A stretch of DNA of 9,492 bases from Aquimarina sp. (GCA_011524575.1 WTKB01000178.1:1-9492), one strand, 5' to 3'. Numbered from the stretch's first letter, positions 1 to 7,235 are shown. Numbers and translations: made by a program. Notes: generated by a model not told the origin, from the sequence alone.

Positions 1-462
1 AAACAAGATAAATAAAGTTACAAAAATCATAAAAATACCAAAATAGAAAGCAAAAACTTTACTTCCCTGCTCATATTCAAGAGAATCAATAACATTTAAA
101 TAGGTACGTTTCTCAGTTTTCAATCCATAGATTTCTTCTTTATCCGAAGAACTATCCTTTCTTATTTTTATATAAACCAGATTGTAATAAATATAATCAC
201 AAATATTATCATAGTTTTCTATATAATTTAGATATTGATTATAAATTATATACTTATTGTCATCATCTTCAAATGCAAGATCTAAATGTTTATTACTTGT
301 CTTTTTTATAAGATCACAAAAAACAACTTTACGCTCAAGAGTAATCAGTTCTTTTTTTTGATTTTTGGAAGTTTGAATGTATTGATTAAACAAAACATAC
401 ACTATGTAAGCACCTATTAAAGAATATATTCTGTATTTTTTTAAAATATAAAGATCTTCCAA
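1..462 (-). CDS. Unrecognised two-helix membrane protein, N-terminal part (runs off the left edge)
   Basis: An open frame of 154 codons on the minus strand runs to base 1 without a stop, so the C-terminus is outside the window. The only plausible start is TTG at 462-460, two codons after an in-frame TAA at 471-469; no ATG lies in frame until about residue 145. The protein has a hydrophobic N-terminal segment (about residues 12-28, with IGAYIVYVLF). A lysine-, tyrosine- and asparagine-rich soluble part of about 105 residues follows, with an acidic FEDDD patch near 64-68. A second strongly hydrophobic segment (about 136-154, with FAFYFGIFMIF) comes last. This suggests two membrane helices enclosing a helical domain, with more protein beyond the edge. 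I do not recognise the family. The consistent frame, sensible composition and two well-shaped membrane segments argue for a real gene. The absence of an ATG could also mean a decayed 5' end. Confidence 0.62.
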   Translation of the reverse strand, partial: MEDLYILKKYRIYSLIGAYIVYVLFNQYIQTSKNQKKELITLERKVVFCDLIKKTSNKHLDLAFEDDDNKYIIYNQYLNYIENYDNICDYIYYNLVYIKIRKDSSSDKEEIYGLKTEKRTYLNVIDSLEYEQGSKVFAFYFGIFMIFVTLFILF

Positions 463-565
463 TTTGGATTAAAATTTAACGGTTATAACTAATAGATTCA
501 AATACACAAACTAATCTTTGACAATACCCCACGCTATCACCAGCTGGGAAAGTTTTTGTTTTTAA

Positions 566-585
566 TAAGAGCTTGTTTAAACTTA
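566..585 (-). repeat. Solo copy of the end motif of the 7043-7203 element
   Basis: Read on the minus strand, these 20 bases (TAAGTTTAAACAAGCTCTTA) match the right end of the palindromic element at 7184-7203 (TAAGTTTAAACAAGTTCTAA) at 18 of 20 positions. The core is the 8-bp palindrome GTTTAAAC. The similarity stops on both sides, and no partner copy in inverted orientation was found nearby, so this is a lone end. Its first three bases are the stop codon of the LVIVD gene at 583-1335. The rest of the gap at 463-582 holds only an 8-bp palindrome, CCAGCTGG at 540-547, and no recognised gene. Confidence 0.55.
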
Positions 586-1335
586 AAAAATCACTTCACT
601 CCAAACCGAAATATTTAAACCATCTTCTAAGCTAGTATGCAATTGGTATTGATACAGTCCGTCTTCTGCAATAGCAATTAATAAATCATTGTGAATAATC
701 ACATCAAAAGCTTCTTTATTTATGGAAGTTACAAAATTAGAACGTTTAGGATCAGAAACATCAAACACCTTTATTTCATCATCACAGACAAAAAGATAAT
801 CTCCATATAATCCTAAACCTTTAGGTTGTGTTAACTCACGAGTGCTCACCCAAACAGGATTTTGTGTATTAGTTACGTCATAGATTTCAAGAATATTAAC
901 ATCGTTACCACAAAATTCGTTAGAATGTAAGGTTACAAAGGCGTGAGTGTCATTAGCCACTACGGGATCACAAGCGGTAAAATGCTGTACATCTGACAAA
1001 TAATTAGGCATTTCAGGGTCTGTTATTTCATAGATATACATTCCCAATTGAGAACCAATGTATAAGTAATCTTTGTATCCAAAAAGAGTCTCGATATCAA
1101 AACCAATATAAACCTCGTTTACTTTTACAGGATTCGTTTGATCGCTAATATTAAACACATTCAAATAAGAATAATCTACAGCGTACAAATAATCGCCTTT
1201 TATTATAAATTTAGCTAAAGAACCTCCTTGCCCAGAAGCTTCACTGTTACTTGTAGTATCTTGATTAGTAGCACTATCACTAGAACATGCTGATATAATT
1301 AGTAGAATACTTAAAATCTGAAATATCTTTTTCAT
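583..1335 (-). CDS. LVIVD-repeat beta-propeller lipoprotein
   Basis: This 250-residue protein begins with a lipoprotein signal peptide: a KK n-region, a hydrophobic core at 4-14, and a lipobox ending IISAC with the lipidated cysteine at C17. A serine/threonine/asparagine-rich tether (about 18-38) follows. The rest is made of about five units of the LVIVD type, each reading roughly 'GDYLYV...LxVFDVSDPxxPV': about 47-70, 87-113, 127-163, 177-202 and 215-232. LVIVD repeats are known to form beta-propeller blades in surface and envelope proteins of Bacteroidota. No enzymatic motif is visible, so binding or scaffolding at the outer membrane is only an inference. The protein is shorter than many LVIVD proteins, and its last unit is incomplete. 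Its stop codon coincides with a repeat end (566-585), which may mark a trimmed 3' end. It lies 18 bases downstream of the second LVIVD-type gene, so the two are probably co-transcribed. Confidence 0.85.
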   Translation of the reverse strand: MKKIFQILSILLIISACSSDSATNQDTTSNSEASGQGGSLAKFIIKGDYLYAVDYSYLNVFNISDQTNPVKVNEVYIGFDIETLFGYKDYLYIGSQLGMYIYEITDPEMPNYLSDVQHFTACDPVVANDTHAFVTLHSNEFCGNDVNILEIYDVTNTQNPVWVSTRELTQPKGLGLYGDYLFVCDDEIKVFDVSDPKRSNFVTSINKEAFDVIIHNDLLIAIAEDGLYQYQLHTSLEDGLNISVWSEVIF

Positions 1336-1353
1336 GTAGGTGATTTTTTTAAA

Positions 1354-1848
1354 TTAATTTTCTATCCAGTCGACAATTACACTACCCTCTTGTTGTTTCG
1401 CATAAGACCAACCATCAGGAGCTTGAATCGTAGGAAAAGTGTCCGCTATACGTTTAGTTACTGTAACGCTTTGTGCCTCCAAATCTAATTCTAAAGCTAT
1501 TAAATCTGTTGCCTGATTGATATAAACCACATCATTTTTAATCGCCATATCTGTAGCTCCAGGTACTTCTAAAAAATGAATAAGCACGGGATTAGAAGGA
1601 TCTTGATTGTTATAAATATGAAATCCTTTATAAACATCATTTACGAAAATATAATCTTGATAAACATAAATTTTCCCAGAAGTATCTATATCTTGAATAG
1701 GCTTTATGGCAATAGCACGCTCAAAAACATCTCGATCCATATAAACTGCTTTATATGGATAGGTATAATCCCTAGAAGCACCACAATCATTATAAAAACA
1801 ACAACTGTAAAATAGCATTACTAATGGAATGAATAATAGATTCTTCAT
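1354..1848 (-). CDS. Short LVIVD-repeat-type lipoprotein
   Basis: This 164-residue protein has a short signal peptide (residues 1-15) and a cysteine pair at C16-C17 that can serve as a lipidation site. The match FYSC to a lipobox is imperfect because of the bulky residues before it. A tyrosine-rich stretch (27-37, with YTYPYKAVYM) leads into two propeller-like units: about 57-92 (KIYVYQDYIFVND...GFHIYNN, then DPSNPV) and about 103-134 (IKNDVVYINQATDLIALEL). It ends with a hydrophobic VIVDWIEN tail. From memory, proteins of this size and pattern are common in Flavobacteriaceae next to a longer LVIVD protein, so the length looks full rather than truncated. The molecular function is unknown. The gene is the first of a two-gene unit with the lipoprotein gene at 583-1335. 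The 108-base gap behind dnaG has no convincing terminator. Confidence 0.8.
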   Translation of the reverse strand: MKNLLFIPLVMLFYSCCFYNDCGASRDYTYPYKAVYMDRDVFERAIAIKPIQDIDTSGKIYVYQDYIFVNDVYKGFHIYNNQDPSNPVLIHFLEVPGATDMAIKNDVVYINQATDLIALELDLEAQSVTVTKRIADTFPTIQAPDGWSYAKQQEGSVIVDWIEN

Positions 1849-1956
1849 GAAGTTAAATTTTATATCAAAAATAACTATTTTTAAAAAATCTAAATAAATT
1901 TAATTGTTATCAAAATGTTACCGTAACTAACCCTTATCTTAAAACTTTGAGTCTAT

Positions 1957-4053
1957 TTAAACCACCCTTCCCAACTGCTCATAGATCATTTTTCTTAATT
2001 TATAATAATCCATAATTTCTTTTAGAATCGCATCTTTATGAGCTATGGACTCCACAGAATCAGAAACAGTACCCTCCTCTCCTTCTTGGTTAGTGGTTGC
2101 ATCTTTTGCCATCGAAGTACTAAAATTAGCTTTTGACAAGGATTCGATTTTTGAAATTACTAAGATACGTCTTAAGTTCAAGATCATTTGCCTTACATAA
2201 TTCTCTATAAGTTGTTCTCTTGGTTTTACATAAATTTCTTTACGCTCCCAGTCATGAAGTTCGTATTTATCAACCTGAACCAAAACTTGAATCTGCATCA
2301 CTTTATGAGAAATCTCGGGAGGTAATCGTTTTAAAAATTGGTCTATTTTAAAATCGCTATCTTCATTTAAAAGTGCTTTTATCAATAAATCATAAATTTT
2401 TTGAAAATCAGGATTAGTAAAAGCTACTTCATCATCCTGTAAATCCAAAAATATTTTTTTAGAAACTTTACATTCATAAGTATGTGTATTTGTTACCCAC
2501 TGTGCATTAGCATCTTGCTCATAAATATGTTCTGTAAAACTACACGTTGTATTTCCGTATAAAATTAAGATTCCAATAATTGTAGCTTCTAAAACATGAA
2601 GTTCTGAATACGAAACTCCCCCTCTATTTTGTATATTGGGATTTTCTGAAACAGTACTTGTTTTTTCAGACGTTGCAGCGGAAAGCTCCGAAGCATCTGT
2701 AACTTTTCGTAATACAGTTTCTCTACCTCCTTTTTTAACAGCCTCTTTTTGATTACGAACTTGTTGTTGGGCAAGTCCTGAAAAAAGCACTTGTTCAGAC
2801 ACTCCTAGTTGTGAAGCGGTTTGTCTAATATAAATTTCTTGTTTGATCGCATCGGGTATTTTTGCGATACTGGAAACTATACTTCTTAGTGTTTCTGCTT
2901 TTTTTATAGGGTCATTTGCAGTATCTGCATAAAGAATTTTTGATTTAAATTGTATAAAATCCTGTTCATTACTATCTAAATACGCATTTACAGCCTCTTC
3001 ACTTCGAGATTTAGCAAAACTATCAGGATCTTCTCCTTCTGGGAAGGTACATACACGAACATTGATTCCTTGTTCTAAAATAAGATCAACCCCTCTAAGA
3101 GCAGCACGCATTCCAGCAGGATCCGCATCAAAAAGTAATGTGATATTTTTCGTAAGCCTTCCAATAAGCCTTATTTGATCTGTGGTAAGTGCCGTTCCTG
3201 AAGAAGACACCGTATTGGTTACACCAGTTTGATGAAACTGAATCACATCCGTATAACCCTCTACTAAATAACATTTATCCTTTTGAGCAATACGCTGCTT
3301 GGCTTGGTAAATACCGTAAAGCACTTTGCTTTTATTATAAATTTCAGATTCTGGAGAATTTAAATATTTGGCAGCTTTAGTATTATTTTTTAAAATACGC
3401 CCTCCAAAACCTAATACTCTTCCAGAAAGAGAGGTTATTGGAAAGATTACCCTTCCTTTAAACCGATCAAATTTCTTATCATCTTTAACAATAGTAAGTC
3501 CTGTTTTTTCGAGGTGCTTAATATTGTATTGTTTTTGTAAAGCTTCGTTTGTAAAAGCATCCCAACTATCTGGGCTATATCCAAGTTCAAACTTTTGAAT
3601 GGTTTCTGGGTGAAATCCACGTTCCTTAAAATAACTCAGTCCAATTGCCTTACCAATATCCGTTTGATGTAATTGCTCTTGAAAATATTTTTTAGCAAAA
3701 TCAGAAACTAAATACAAACTCTCTTTTTCTGAAGCCCGTTTTTTTTCTTCATCGGTTTGCTGTGTTTCTTCAATTTCAATATTATATTTCCTAGCTAAAT
3801 ATTTAATTGCATCCGGATAAGTAAAATGTTCATGCTCCATGAGAAAAGCAATGACATTTCCTCCTTTTCCACTACTAAAATCTTTCCAAATCTGTTTTAC
3901 AGGAGAAACCATAAAAGAAGGTGACTTCTCATTACTAAATGGACTTAACCCCTTATAATTACTTCCTGATTTTTTTAGTTGAACGAAATCTGAGATAACC
4001 TCCTCTACTCTAGAGATCTCATAAACAGCATCTATAGTATTTTTTGAAATCAT
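1957..4053 (-). CDS. dnaG: DNA primase DnaG with a zinc-ligand-less CHC2 domain
   Basis: This is the replicative primase, which synthesises RNA primers at the replication fork together with the DnaB helicase. In the 698 residues, an N-terminal CHC2-type domain (about 5-95) is followed by the primase core. In the core, the TOPRIM fold carries the catalytic glutamate in VEGYTDV (E265), the DxD pair in LFDADPAG (D309, D311) and the downstream EDPDSF motif (342-345). The linker at about 434-480 is polar and of low complexity, and the C-terminal helicase-interaction domain is divergent, with a serine/glutamate-rich insert at about 644-668. All four expected zinc ligands are replaced: S37, S40, D58 and S61 stand where Cys, His, Cys and Cys normally are, while the surrounding GLxPFxNEKSPSF and GKGGN framework is kept. 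I recall the same substitutions in other flavobacterial DnaG proteins, so this is probably a lineage trait and not damage. The ATG lies 9 bases after the stop of the polyprenyl synthase gene, which indicates co-transcription. Confidence 0.97.
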   Translation of the reverse strand: MISKNTIDAVYEISRVEEVISDFVQLKKSGSNYKGLSPFSNEKSPSFMVSPVKQIWKDFSSGKGGNVIAFLMEHEHFTYPDAIKYLARKYNIEIEETQQTDEEKKRASEKESLYLVSDFAKKYFQEQLHQTDIGKAIGLSYFKERGFHPETIQKFELGYSPDSWDAFTNEALQKQYNIKHLEKTGLTIVKDDKKFDRFKGRVIFPITSLSGRVLGFGGRILKNNTKAAKYLNSPESEIYNKSKVLYGIYQAKQRIAQKDKCYLVEGYTDVIQFHQTGVTNTVSSSGTALTTDQIRLIGRLTKNITLLFDADPAGMRAALRGVDLILEQGINVRVCTFPEGEDPDSFAKSRSEEAVNAYLDSNEQDFIQFKSKILYADTANDPIKKAETLRSIVSSIAKIPDAIKQEIYIRQTASQLGVSEQVLFSGLAQQQVRNQKEAVKKGGRETVLRKVTDASELSAATSEKTSTVSENPNIQNRGGVSYSELHVLEATIIGILILYGNTTCSFTEHIYEQDANAQWVTNTHTYECKVSKKIFLDLQDDEVAFTNPDFQKIYDLLIKALLNEDSDFKIDQFLKRLPPEISHKVMQIQVLVQVDKYELHDWERKEIYVKPREQLIENYVRQMILNLRRILVISKIESLSKANFSTSMAKDATTNQEGEEGTVSDSVESIAHKDAILKEIMDYYKLRKMIYEQLGRVV

Positions 4054-4062
4054 GGAAATCGA

Positions 4063-5046
4063 TTACTTTTTTCTATCAATCACATAGTTTACCATGAGTT
4101 CCAATGAGGATTTATAATCCGATTCAGGATATTCATTTAATAATGCTAAGGCTTCATTTTTAAAAGCATACATTTTTTGAGTCGCATAAGTAAGCCCTCC
4201 TAAATCTTTTACTTTTTGGATGACTTCTCGAACACGTTTCTTATCGGTATTGTGGCGTTTCACAGAATTAATTAACCATTTTTTCTCATGAGAAGAAGCT
4301 ACATTTAAAGCATGTATTAATGGTAGGGTCATTTTCTGTTCTTTAATATCTATGCCTGTGGGTTTACCAATGGCCGTTTCTCCATAATCAAATAAATCAT
4401 CTTTTATCTGAAAAGCCATACCTATTTTCTCACCAAATAAACGCATACGTTCGACATGAGAGCTCTCTGGAGCTACAGAAGCTGCTCCTAAGCTACAACA
4501 AGCTGCGATTAGTGTAGCTGTTTTTTTACGAATAATTTCATAATAAATAGCTTCGGTGATGTCTAATTTACGAGCTTTTTGAATTTGTAAAAGCTCCCCT
4601 TCACTCATCTCTCTGACAGCTACAGATATAATTTTTAATAAATCAAAGTCTTTATTATCAATGGATAACAAAAGCCCTTTTGATAATAAATAATCACCAA
4701 CAAGAACCGCTATTTTATTTTTCCAAATAGCATTTAATGAAAAAAATCCTCGACGAAGATTAGAGTCATCCACAACATCATCATGGACAAGTGTAGCTGT
4801 ATGAATTAACTCTATTACAGATGCCCCTCTGAAAGTTCGTTCACTTGTTGTATGATTTTCAGAAATCATTTTAGCCACGAGAAAAACAAACATAGGTCGC
4901 ATTTGTTTTCCTTTTCTATTTACAATATAATGAGTGATGCGGTTTAATAATGCAACTTTAGATTGCATAGCGTTCGAAAACTTTGTTTCAAAAGTCTCCA
5001 TTTCTTCCCAAATAGGGGCTTTAATATGTTTTACGATCTTTCTCAT
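4063..5046 (-). CDS. ispB: Trans-polyprenyl diphosphate synthase (long-chain, IspB-like)
   Basis: The enzyme elongates allylic diphosphates with isopentenyl diphosphate to make the polyprenyl chain used for quinones such as menaquinone. With the start chosen here it has 327 residues, the usual length. Visible motifs are GKQMRP (46-51, substrate binding), the first aspartate-rich motif HDDVVDD (88-94) followed by RRG (98-100), and the second, QIKDDLFDY (213-221). Small residues (A84, T85) precede the first DDxxD motif, which fits a long-chain product; the exact chain length cannot be read from sequence. The frame extends four codons further to a TTG at 5058, but ATG at 5046 gives the usual flavobacterial N-terminus (MRKIVKHIKAP). 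A TATATTTG box lies directly upstream (5055-5062) but would leave almost no leader, so transcription from the glycosyltransferase gene 28 bases upstream is the simpler reading. The symbol is by homology only. Confidence 0.93.
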   Translation of the reverse strand: MRKIVKHIKAPIWEEMETFETKFSNAMQSKVALLNRITHYIVNRKGKQMRPMFVFLVAKMISENHTTSERTFRGASVIELIHTATLVHDDVVDDSNLRRGFFSLNAIWKNKIAVLVGDYLLSKGLLLSIDNKDFDLLKIISVAVREMSEGELLQIQKARKLDITEAIYYEIIRKKTATLIAACCSLGAASVAPESSHVERMRLFGEKIGMAFQIKDDLFDYGETAIGKPTGIDIKEQKMTLPLIHALNVASSHEKKWLINSVKRHNTDKKRVREVIQKVKDLGGLTYATQKMYAFKNEALALLNEYPESDYKSSLELMVNYVIDRKK

Positions 5047-5074
5047 TACAATCAGCAAATATAGGGTATCTGTA

Positions 5075-6124
5075 TCAAAATGATTCTAATATTTCAACCC
5101 ATTTTTCACTGATAGCTTCTATCGTATATTGTTTAGATCTAAGGTGAGATTTTTGTTTTTTATCAAAGTCTACTTTTTCAATACTATTTAACTTTTCTTC
5201 TAATTCACCTTCTTGAAATAGATAGCCCACTTCATTAGAAATAATCTCATTAGGGCCTGGATGATTGACCCCTATTGGAATTAACCCCAGTGCCATACCT
5301 TCAATTAAAGCCATTCCAAAAAGTTCTTCCCATTTCTTTGTGCGTTTGGAGTTATTTAGTATAAAATGATGACGATTACCTATTTTGGATAATTCTTTCT
5401 TATCATGAATATAGCCTTTATAAATGATGTTAGTGTATTGTTTAGCATAAGAGGTTACTAAATCTTCTAACTTACCTTTTCCAACTAAAGTCAATATTTT
5501 ATCAGGATGTTTTGAAAAATATTCAAGCATTTCAGCAACCCCCTTTTCTTGCAGTAAACGCCCCACATAGAGAAAAGATAACGTATCTGAAGTATTTGAT
5601 TGATCGTATATAAGTTCTTTGGGGTTAAAGGAATGATTAACTACACTAATTTTTGAAAAATCTATTTTATAATGAGTAATTAGTTCTTGTTTACTCGTAT
5701 TAGTTACTGCAAAAATGTGTTTTACCTGTTCTTTAAGAAAGAAACTCCATTTATTTTTTAAATCTGTACTGGTATTTTTGCTTTTAGGAACAAAACTACC
5801 GTCCCAGTTTGCCCAAGAGGTATGGTAGTATATTTGATGTCTTTTTAATAAAGGTAGTAATCGGGTAAGTTTGAGATCAAAAGGAGCGATTCCTATAACA
5901 ATCTTCTTGTTTTTTGTAAAAAGTAATTTAATTAAAAATAAAATATTGATGAGTTGCTTATAAAATAGCTTAGGTTTTAATTTTATTACAGATTTTAACA
6001 ATTTACTAATTATAGAAAATTCCCTATAATGTAGTTTTCCATTATGAGATTCTAGCAAAAATTTTAAACCTGAGTAGTGACTATTTGCACCCGATTTATG
6101 AAGTATATATATCTCTTTTGACAT
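5075..6124 (-). CDS. Family 4-type glycosyltransferase (GT-B fold)
   Basis: This 349-residue protein is predicted to transfer a sugar from an activated donor during polysaccharide or glycolipid synthesis, at the cytoplasmic face of the membrane. The C-terminal half shows the group-1 glycosyltransferase signature: FLYVGRLLQEKG (184-195, with R189 and K194 in the donor-phosphate positions), a GKG loop at 215-217, and the E-x7-E motif with E267 and E275 in EELFGMALIEGMALG. The N-terminal acceptor half is less conserved and very rich in lysine, leucine and isoleucine; HTSWANWDGSFVPK (101-114) is a distinctive block. No signal peptide or clear membrane helix is seen, though 56-70 is hydrophobic. 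The gene leads a tight minus-strand run with the polyprenyl synthase and dnaG. It is divergent from a DUF5672 gene, a plausible partner in surface-glycan work. Substrate and linkage cannot be inferred. Confidence 0.9.
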   Translation of the reverse strand: MSKEIYILHKSGANSHYSGLKFLLESHNGKLHYREFSIISKLLKSVIKLKPKLFYKQLINILFLIKLLFTKNKKIVIGIAPFDLKLTRLLPLLKRHQIYYHTSWANWDGSFVPKSKNTSTDLKNKWSFFLKEQVKHIFAVTNTSKQELITHYKIDFSKISVVNHSFNPKELIYDQSNTSDTLSFLYVGRLLQEKGVAEMLEYFSKHPDKILTLVGKGKLEDLVTSYAKQYTNIIYKGYIHDKKELSKIGNRHHFILNNSKRTKKWEELFGMALIEGMALGLIPIGVNHPGPNEIISNEVGYLFQEGELEEKLNSIEKVDFDKKQKSHLRSKQYTIEAISEKWVEILESF

Positions 6125-6189
6125 TTTTTCAATAATAACAATATTACATGTAAAAAAAGTAAATATAATACATTAATAGCCTTGTAAAA

Positions 6190-6219
6190 TTGATAAAACC
6201 AAAGAAATTATTAGTTTTA
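6190..6219 (+). promoter_or_regulatory. Possible Bacteroidota-type promoter of the DUF5672 gene
   Basis: TTG at 6190-6192 and TAGTTTTA at 6212-6219 are 19 bases apart. This resembles the Bacteroidota pattern TTG-N(19-21)-TAnnTTTG with one mismatch in the distal box. Transcription would begin near 6225, giving a leader of about 30 bases before ATG 6253. In such AT-rich DNA, chance matches are common. Confidence 0.3.
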
Positions 6220-6252
6220 CACTATAAATACAAACTTCTAATTCAAAATATT

Positions 6253-7023
6253 ATGCGTACTTGTGTTGTTATTCCTGTTTACAAAAATATGTTATCTAAT
6301 TTCGAGAAGATATCTTTGCAACAGACTGCGCATGTTTTAAGTGATTTTGACATCTATTTTTGTGAACCCCAATCTTTAGATTCTGAAAAAATTCGAAATA
6401 AATACCCAGTTATAAAAGTAGAAAAGTTTGAAGATGATTTTTTTAAAGGAATTATCGGATATAACAAGCTCATGTTATCTACATGCTTTTATGAGCGTTT
6501 TGAAGCTTACGACTATATGCTACTTTGTCAACTAGATGCTTATGTTTTTAAGAATGACTTAGAATTTTGGACCAATAAAGGTTATGATTATATTGGTTCT
6601 CCATGGCTTACTAATCCAGATACAATTTTTAAAAAAATAAAAAGACTCTTTGCTTCTAATATAAAAAAAGAACGTGAAGAGATTTTTTTTAAAGTAGGAA
6701 ACGGTGGGTTTTCACTAAGAAAAATAAAAACTTTTAAAAAGATTTTAAAAGAAAATCCAGATAAAATACAACAACAACTTTCAATTCCAGAAAAGAGTTA
6801 TAAACTCATGGAAGATATATTTTGGTCATTAGAAGCTCCAAAATTAGAACCAAATTTTGTAATTCCTGGTTATCAAGAAGCTATCTATTTTTCTTTAGAT
6901 CGTAGACCTAAATTAGGGTTTAAACTCACTAATGGAGAATATCCATTTGGATGTCATGGATTTAATAAAAATAATGTACTTAATTTTTGGAAAAGTAAAA
7001 TTCCTAAATTAAATATTCTCTAA
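6253..7023 (+). CDS. DUF5672 family protein, probable GT-A-like glycosyltransferase
   Basis: With ATG 6253 as start the protein has 256 residues. A longer frame opens at TTG 6190, but its first 21 residues are unlike the family, and MRTCVVIPVYK is a natural first beta-strand. Conserved-looking blocks are GYNKLMLSTCFYERF (69-83), QLDAYVF (93-99, with D95 as the possible metal or donor residue), DYIGSPW (112-118), VGNGGFSLRK (148-157), EDIFWS (187-192) and FGCHGF (232-237). This order matches what I recall of DUF5672, a family found beside glycosyltransferases. The VVIPVYK start and the LDA-type motif fit a GT-A nucleotide-sugar fold, but activity is inferred, not shown. No signal peptide is seen, so it should be cytoplasmic. 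It is divergent from the GT4 gene across about 128 bases and may serve the same glycan. The gene is rich in AAA/ATA/TTT codons and looks more AT-biased than queA, consistent with transfer. Confidence 0.85.
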   Translation: MRTCVVIPVYKNMLSNFEKISLQQTAHVLSDFDIYFCEPQSLDSEKIRNKYPVIKVEKFEDDFFKGIIGYNKLMLSTCFYERFEAYDYMLLCQLDAYVFKNDLEFWTNKGYDYIGSPWLTNPDTIFKKIKRLFASNIKKEREEIFFKVGNGGFSLRKIKTFKKILKENPDKIQQQLSIPEKSYKLMEDIFWSLEAPKLEPNFVIPGYQEAIYFSLDRRPKLGFKLTNGEYPFGCHGFNKNNVLNFWKSKIPKLNIL

Positions 7024-7042
7024 TACCCGTTTTCACCAATTC

Positions 7043-7203
7043 TTAGAGCTCGTTTAAACAGAATACAAACTGTAATTCAGGATTTTATAGTTTTGATTTA
7101 CCTTTAGATGATGTGCATACCTGAGATATGTAAATCCTTTTAAAGAGATCCAAATTCTTAAAATTTTGGATTACAGGGAGTAGTAAGTTTAAACAAGTTC
7201 TAA
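7043..7203. repeat. MITE-like full-length imperfect palindrome
   Basis: The 17-base ends TTAGAGCTCGTTTAAAC (7043-7059) and GTTTAAACAAGTTCTAA (7187-7203) are inverted repeats of each other with 2 mismatches. Symmetry continues inward: CTGTAAT (7070-7076) pairs with ATTACAG (7170-7176), GATTTAC (7095-7101) with GTAAATC (7130-7136), and the centre near 7116-7130 (CATACCTGAGATATG) is itself nearly palindromic. There is no ORF inside and no clear target-site duplication. This architecture fits a non-autonomous miniature element or a structured intergenic repeat moved by a transposase elsewhere. The remainder of the 7024-7310 gap holds only a possible queA promoter. The palindrome could also act as a transcription terminator for the DUF5672 gene. 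Confidence 0.6.
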
Positions 7204-7235
7204 ACTAAAAGTATTCTACTAACTAACGTCAGTTT

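Noticed and set aside
1..462. Assignment of the left-edge membrane protein to a phage abortive-infection or DUF4760-like family
   Set aside because: The resemblance is limited to general membrane topology and helical composition; no defining motif is visible.
1576..1815. Plus-strand frame opposite the short LVIVD lipoprotein gene
   Set aside because: It is antisense to a better-supported gene and is dominated by isoleucine and asparagine from AT-rich complement codons.
1866..1873. TATTTTTG on the minus strand, 17 bases before the start of the gene at 1354-1848, as a promoter distal box
   Set aside because: No TTG or TTTG lies at a suitable distance upstream, and such a string is expected by chance in this AT-rich DNA.
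1917..1927. GTTACCGTAAC palindrome behind dnaG as a terminator
   Set aside because: The stem is only five pairs with almost no loop and no following T-run.
5047..5058. TTG start four codons upstream for the polyprenyl synthase
   Set aside because: The added residues do not match the family N-terminus, and an ATG at 5046 does.
6190..6252. TTG start giving 21 extra residues on the DUF5672 protein
   Set aside because: The extra residues are basic and unlike the family; ATG 6253 opens directly into the first conserved strand, and a promoter-like pair overlaps this stretch.
7043..7203. Complete insertion sequence
   Set aside because: There is no transposase frame inside or adjacent, and no target-site duplication could be seen.
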